A DNA stretch of 14,852 nucleotides, taken from positions 1 through 14,852 of the forward strand of contig CALGTJ010000508.1 in NCBI GenBank assembly GCA_937901435.1, written 5' to 3'. The DNA comes from an uncultured Rhodobacter sp. (GTDB lineage: Bacteria > Pseudomonadota > Alphaproteobacteria > Rhodobacterales > Rhodobacteraceae). Below the pieces are notes generated by a model that did not search any database, was not told the DNA's origin, and saw only the letters and a list, made by a program, of their open reading frames with translations. A program made the translations under genes and the position numbers. Positions 12,614 to 14,852 of the stretch are shown in pieces; positions within the stretch are counted from its first letter, which is position 1, and the number at the start of each line of letters is the position of its first letter.

Positions 12614-13894
12614 ATGAAACATACAGGTTGGCGCAAGCCGACACCGGGTCTTGGGGTTGCTGAGCAGCTTGCCCAAGCCGGTGAACGGGTAGCAGTACCC
12701 AAGACGCGGGCATTTGTCGCGCTCAAGCGCGTTGGAGCGCATATAGGTCTGAAGGCCGGCGACATGATGCTCCTCGATACACTGGGGGCCTTCACGCAGG
12801 CCCAGGACTGGGAGGAGGGGCAGCGCCCGATCGTCTGGGCCTCTAACGCCTATCTGATGGAACAGACCGGCTTCTCTCTGTCGGCGCTCAAGCGTCATGC
12901 GCGGCGTCTGGCAGAGAACGGTGTGATCTCTTTCCAGGATAGCCCGAATGGCAAACGGTGGGGCCGCAGAGACGCTGAGGGGCGTATCGTCGAGGCCTAC
13001 GGCTTCGATCTGTCGCCGCTTTCGGCTCGAGTCGAGGAGTTTGAAGAGCTGCAGGCCGAGTTGCAGGCCGAGCGCGAGCTCTGCCAGCGCTTGAAGCGTC
13101 AGATCACGGTTGCGCGCCGGATGATCCGCGCGCGGATCGAGGCGGCGGTAAGCGGCGCGTTGCGAGGGCCCTGGACGCAATTCACGGGTCTCTTCGAGGA
13201 GCTTCTGGACCGACTTCCGCGCCGCCATCACGCCTCTGAACAACTGGAGCGACTACTGACGTGGTTCAAGGAACTTCAGGAACGAGTCGAGGCGGCCTAT
13301 CTCAAGGCGACTGGTGCGATAAACCCTGTGGAAAACACCGACAAAAATGACGCCCAAGCTATAAAGAAGACTCAAGAAATGAACCCCAGGGAGGTCATTT
13401 CTGAACCTCATATACTAATTACAAATCAACTTATTCCTGTAATTAGTAGTTCCTCTGAAAAAGAGGAAGCGGCGGATGTCGTGCCCAATGCACGACCCGA
13501 GGAGCGGGTTGATGAGGAACTGGAAGACTGGGTTGCAGAGGTGCGCAAGAAGCGAACCGCGCTTGACCTGCCAACAATCATGCAGGCCTGTCCAGAGTTC
13601 GCGTCCTGGGCGCGTAATATGGGCGGATTCCTGAAGGATTGGGGCGATCTGCATCGGGTTGCCGGGCAACTCAGGCCGATGATCGGGATTTCGGAGCATG
13701 CTTGGAACGTGGCTCAGGACCGAATGGGCACTCAGGTGGCCACGGCTGCGTTTGCACTTGTGTTCGAGAAGCACAGCGCGGGCGAGGTTGCCTCACCAGG
13801 CGGATATCTGCGCGGCATGGTCGAGAAAGCCGGGGCAGGGGAGCTGCATCTTGAGCGTAGCTTTTATGGCAGGCTCAGCGGGCAAGCGGCGTAA
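12614..13894 (+). CDS. repC: Plasmid replication initiator RepC
   Basis: A 426-residue initiator of repABC plasmids. The N-terminal domain (about 1-175, RP-C type) begins GWRKPTPGLGVAEQLAQAG and contains LLDTLGAFTQAQDWEEGQRPIVWASNAYLMEQTGFSLSAL, a winged-helix region, then a likely coiled coil (FEELQAELQAERELCQRL). A variable linker (about 235-300) is encoded by the AT-rich tract described below. The C-terminal domain (about 310-420) ends PGGYLRGMVEKAGAGELHLERSFYG, typical of RepC. It binds the origin, which in this family lies within repC, and starts replication. The length and start fit the family, and a strong ribosome site precedes the ATG. It is the third gene of the cassette, with its own antisense control. 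Confidence 0.93.
   Translation: MKHTGWRKPTPGLGVAEQLAQAGERVAVPKTRAFVALKRVGAHIGLKAGDMMLLDTLGAFTQAQDWEEGQRPIVWASNAYLMEQTGFSLSALKRHARRLAENGVISFQDSPNGKRWGRRDAEGRIVEAYGFDLSPLSARVEEFEELQAELQAERELCQRLKRQITVARRMIRARIEAAVSGALRGPWTQFTGLFEELLDRLPRRHHASEQLERLLTWFKELQERVEAAYLKATGAINPVENTDKNDAQAIKKTQEMNPREVISEPHILITNQLIPVISSSSEKEEAADVVPNARPEERVDEELEDWVAEVRKKRTALDLPTIMQACPEFASWARNMGGFLKDWGDLHRVAGQLRPMIGISEHAWNVAQDRMGTQVATAAFALVFEKHSAGEVASPGGYLRGMVEKAGAGELHLERSFYGRLSGQAA
13327..13468. other. Candidate replication origin (oriV) inside repC
   Basis: The repABC origin is known to lie in an AT-rich part of repC. Here a sharp AT-rich tract interrupts a GC-rich gene: bases 13401-13450 contain only 14 G or C. It holds a near-perfect DnaA box (TTTTCCACA on the minus strand, 13335-13327, one mismatch to TTATCCACA). 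It also holds an 11-bp perfect inverted repeat, TACTAATTACA (13413-13423) and TGTAATTAGTA (13438-13448). A second hairpin, TTCCTCT-gaaaa-AGAGGAA, follows at 13450-13468. The encoded linker is poorly constrained. The origin assignment rests on family knowledge plus these features. Confidence 0.65.
13413..13448. repeat. 11-bp perfect inverted repeat in the repC AT-rich tract
   Basis: TACTAATTACA and TGTAATTAGTA flank a 14-base loop. Together with the neighbouring 7-bp hairpin (13450-13468) it gives a cruciform-prone pair, which fits an unwinding element or RepC binding site. Confidence 0.6.
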
Positions 13895-14267
13895 GAGGGT
13901 AAGATTAAAAGATGTTACGCATCCGCAGATGTAGGCAGGGCTGTAGAAAGTATCTTGCCGATCTGCTGAATCTGCTAACTATCTGCCAAGTAACTATAAT
14001 TTAGCACCTTGTGCAAGATTTTGCTGATTCCCGTTGCCGATTTTGCGTCCCCAGATGCCTCTGCTGTTCCAAATCAATGGCTTCGACAAAAACGCAGGCA
14101 TGGCGCGGTGTGGTGAGGACCCGCTGAAATTGGCCAAGACAGGGTCAATGCTCGAGAAAAGTGAAAGTGTCCTTCGGGTTTTGTGACTGACGGATGAGGG
14201 CCTTTGGGGTCCCTCAGATGGGTCCGGGCCGGATTCCGGTCTGTCTTTCCTGATGAAGGGCATTCCG
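13895..14267. other. 373-base region after repC, no gene supported
   Basis: Near its left end ATCTGC occurs three times in direct orientation (13961, 13970, 13981) and once inverted (GCAGAT, 13925). A hairpin with arms TGAGGG (14195-14200) and CCCTCA (14211-14216) lies near the right end, without a T run. Open frames on the minus strand here have no family character. Confidence 0.45.
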
Positions 14268-14738
14268 ATGCAAACAGGTGTTTTGCGCGTGTTGCGCGCG
14301 ACCGCTGCCTGGTGGTGGCGACACAAGGAACTACGCCGAACCGGCCAGACGGGGCAGGCACAACGGCTCGAGCGCGAGACTGTCCTGCGTGACCTCGGCT
14401 ATCTGAAGCAGGCGGCGTCATTGCCAAACGCGCATGTGATCTGCGGAGAGGGCGGGACATTCATCTATCTCGGCTGGACCACCGTTTCGACCTTCGCGCC
14501 GATCGAGCGCTTTCCCTTGGCCACTCTTGCGGTCGCACGAGGGACCCCGTTCATCGATATCCGACCCGTCACCGATGTGATCGCCTTCGCGAACCTGCCG
14601 CGTGTGGCGCGGGACGGATCGGACGACGCTGAACCCTGGGCCCCTAACAGGTCCGTCTCGCTGACCGACTACATCGACATGGTCGAAGGGCTCGGCGCGA
14701 AAATCATCAACGATCCGCGGCCCCGTCAGTCAATCTGA
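14268..14738 (+). CDS. Small conserved-looking hypothetical protein upstream of ardC-like gene
   Basis: A 156-residue protein that I do not recognise by function. It has an N-terminal aromatic, basic region (VLRVLRATAAWWWRHKELRR), then a globular part (RETVLRDLGYLKQAASLPNAHVICGEGGTFIYLGWTTVSTFAPIERFPLATLAVARGTPFIDIRPVTDVIAF) without recognised catalytic residues, and a C-terminal part ending DYIDMVEGLGAKIINDPRPRQSI. No membrane segment or signal peptide is clear. I prefer the ATG at 14268, seven bases after GAAGGG; an in-frame ATG at 14253 has no ribosome site. It is 40 bases before the ArdC-like start and probably in one operon with it. It might be a defence-evasion or DNA-handling helper, but that is only a guess from position. 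Confidence 0.6.
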   Translation: MQTGVLRVLRATAAWWWRHKELRRTGQTGQAQRLERETVLRDLGYLKQAASLPNAHVICGEGGTFIYLGWTTVSTFAPIERFPLATLAVARGTPFIDIRPVTDVIAFANLPRVARDGSDDAEPWAPNRSVSLTDYIDMVEGLGAKIINDPRPRQSI

Positions 14739-14778
14739 TCACCATTCCCTCTCACCAAAACTCGAAAGGAGGCCAGCC

Positions 14779-14852
14779 ATGGCCCGATCCCGCACGACCA
14801 AATTCGATGCCTCCGAGGTCATCACAAACGAAATCATCCGCATCATCGAGCG
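14779..14852 (+). CDS. ArdC-like antirestriction / zincin-type protein, start only
   Basis: Only 24 codons are present before the right edge: MARSRTTKFDASEVITNEII then RIIE. The sequence resembles the N-terminus of ArdC-like plasmid proteins (ssDNA-binding N-terminal domain, DUF1738, followed by a metallopeptidase-like domain). A very good ribosome site, AAGGAGG (14766-14772), lies six bases before the ATG. ArdC-type proteins protect incoming single-stranded plasmid DNA from restriction during conjugation. The call rests on a short stretch and on the plasmid context. Confidence 0.6.
   Translation, partial: MARSRTTKFDASEVITNEIIRIIE

Noticed and set aside
12347..13243. A 298-codon open frame on the minus strand across the repB-repC gap
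   Set aside because: It lies opposite the well-supported repC and antisense RNA, has no family character, and is explained as a shadow frame in GC-rich DNA.
14195..14216. TGAGGG...CCCTCA hairpin as a terminator for repC
   Set aside because: No T run follows and it is 300 bases beyond the repC stop.
13994..14326. A 110-codon open frame on the minus strand after repC
   Set aside because: Low-complexity basic and serine-rich composition, no ribosome site, no family resemblance.
1..14852. tRNA, rRNA genes or a CRISPR array
   Set aside because: No cloverleaf-like sequence, rRNA-like sequence or regularly spaced direct repeats were seen.

Overview
The window looks like part of a plasmid or chromid from an aerobic anoxygenic phototroph of the Rhodobacteraceae (Roseobacter group). 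The evidence is direct. The left third holds bacteriochlorophyll genes with PpsR-type operator sequences, and the right third holds a complete alphaproteobacterial repABC replication and partition cassette. The two ends lie about 7-8 kb apart, so the photosynthesis genes are probably extrachromosomal, as described for a few Roseobacter-group photosynthesis plasmids. An integrated plasmid cannot be excluded from this window alone.

Layout. (1) 1-2330, edge of a photosynthesis gene cluster: a partial BCH2/PucC-type transporter and bchG (both minus strand), then a divergent gene for a soluble c-type cytochrome ending in a strong bidirectional terminator. Two TGT-N12-ACA sites lie between bchG and the cytochrome gene. 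(2) 2335-3171: a cobalamin-binding AerR/PpaA-type regulator. (3) 3172-3586: an AT-rich junction without a gene. (4) 3587-6314: a two-gene minus-strand operon (DUF1403 protein plus a lone ScpB-like protein) divergent from a tyrosine recombinase; an imperfect inverted repeat with a 7-nt centre precedes the recombinase. (5) 6321-6910: a ParDE-type toxin-antitoxin pair whose promoter carries a symmetrical operator. (6) 7068-9232: a serine recombinase and an AAA+/DUF4143 ATPase. (7) 9233-10011: about 780 bases without a convincing gene, containing a perfect 36-bp palindrome (candidate parS). (8) 10012-13894: repA-repB-repC. A second copy of the palindrome core lies inside repB, a counter-transcribed RNA with a consensus-like promoter lies between repB and repC, and an AT-rich, hairpin-bearing candidate origin lies inside repC. 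(9) 14268-14852: a small conserved-looking hypothetical gene and the start of an ArdC-like gene.

How it fits together: RepA and RepB should partition the plasmid through the palindromes. RepC should initiate replication at the AT-rich tract within its own gene, and the antisense RNA should limit RepC. The toxin-antitoxin pair and the two site-specific recombinases look like stability and multimer-resolution functions. The photosynthesis genes are cargo under redox/light control by PpsR and an AerR-type antirepressor. The least understood part is the DUF1403-ScpB-recombinase module, which has no SMC or ScpA partner in view.
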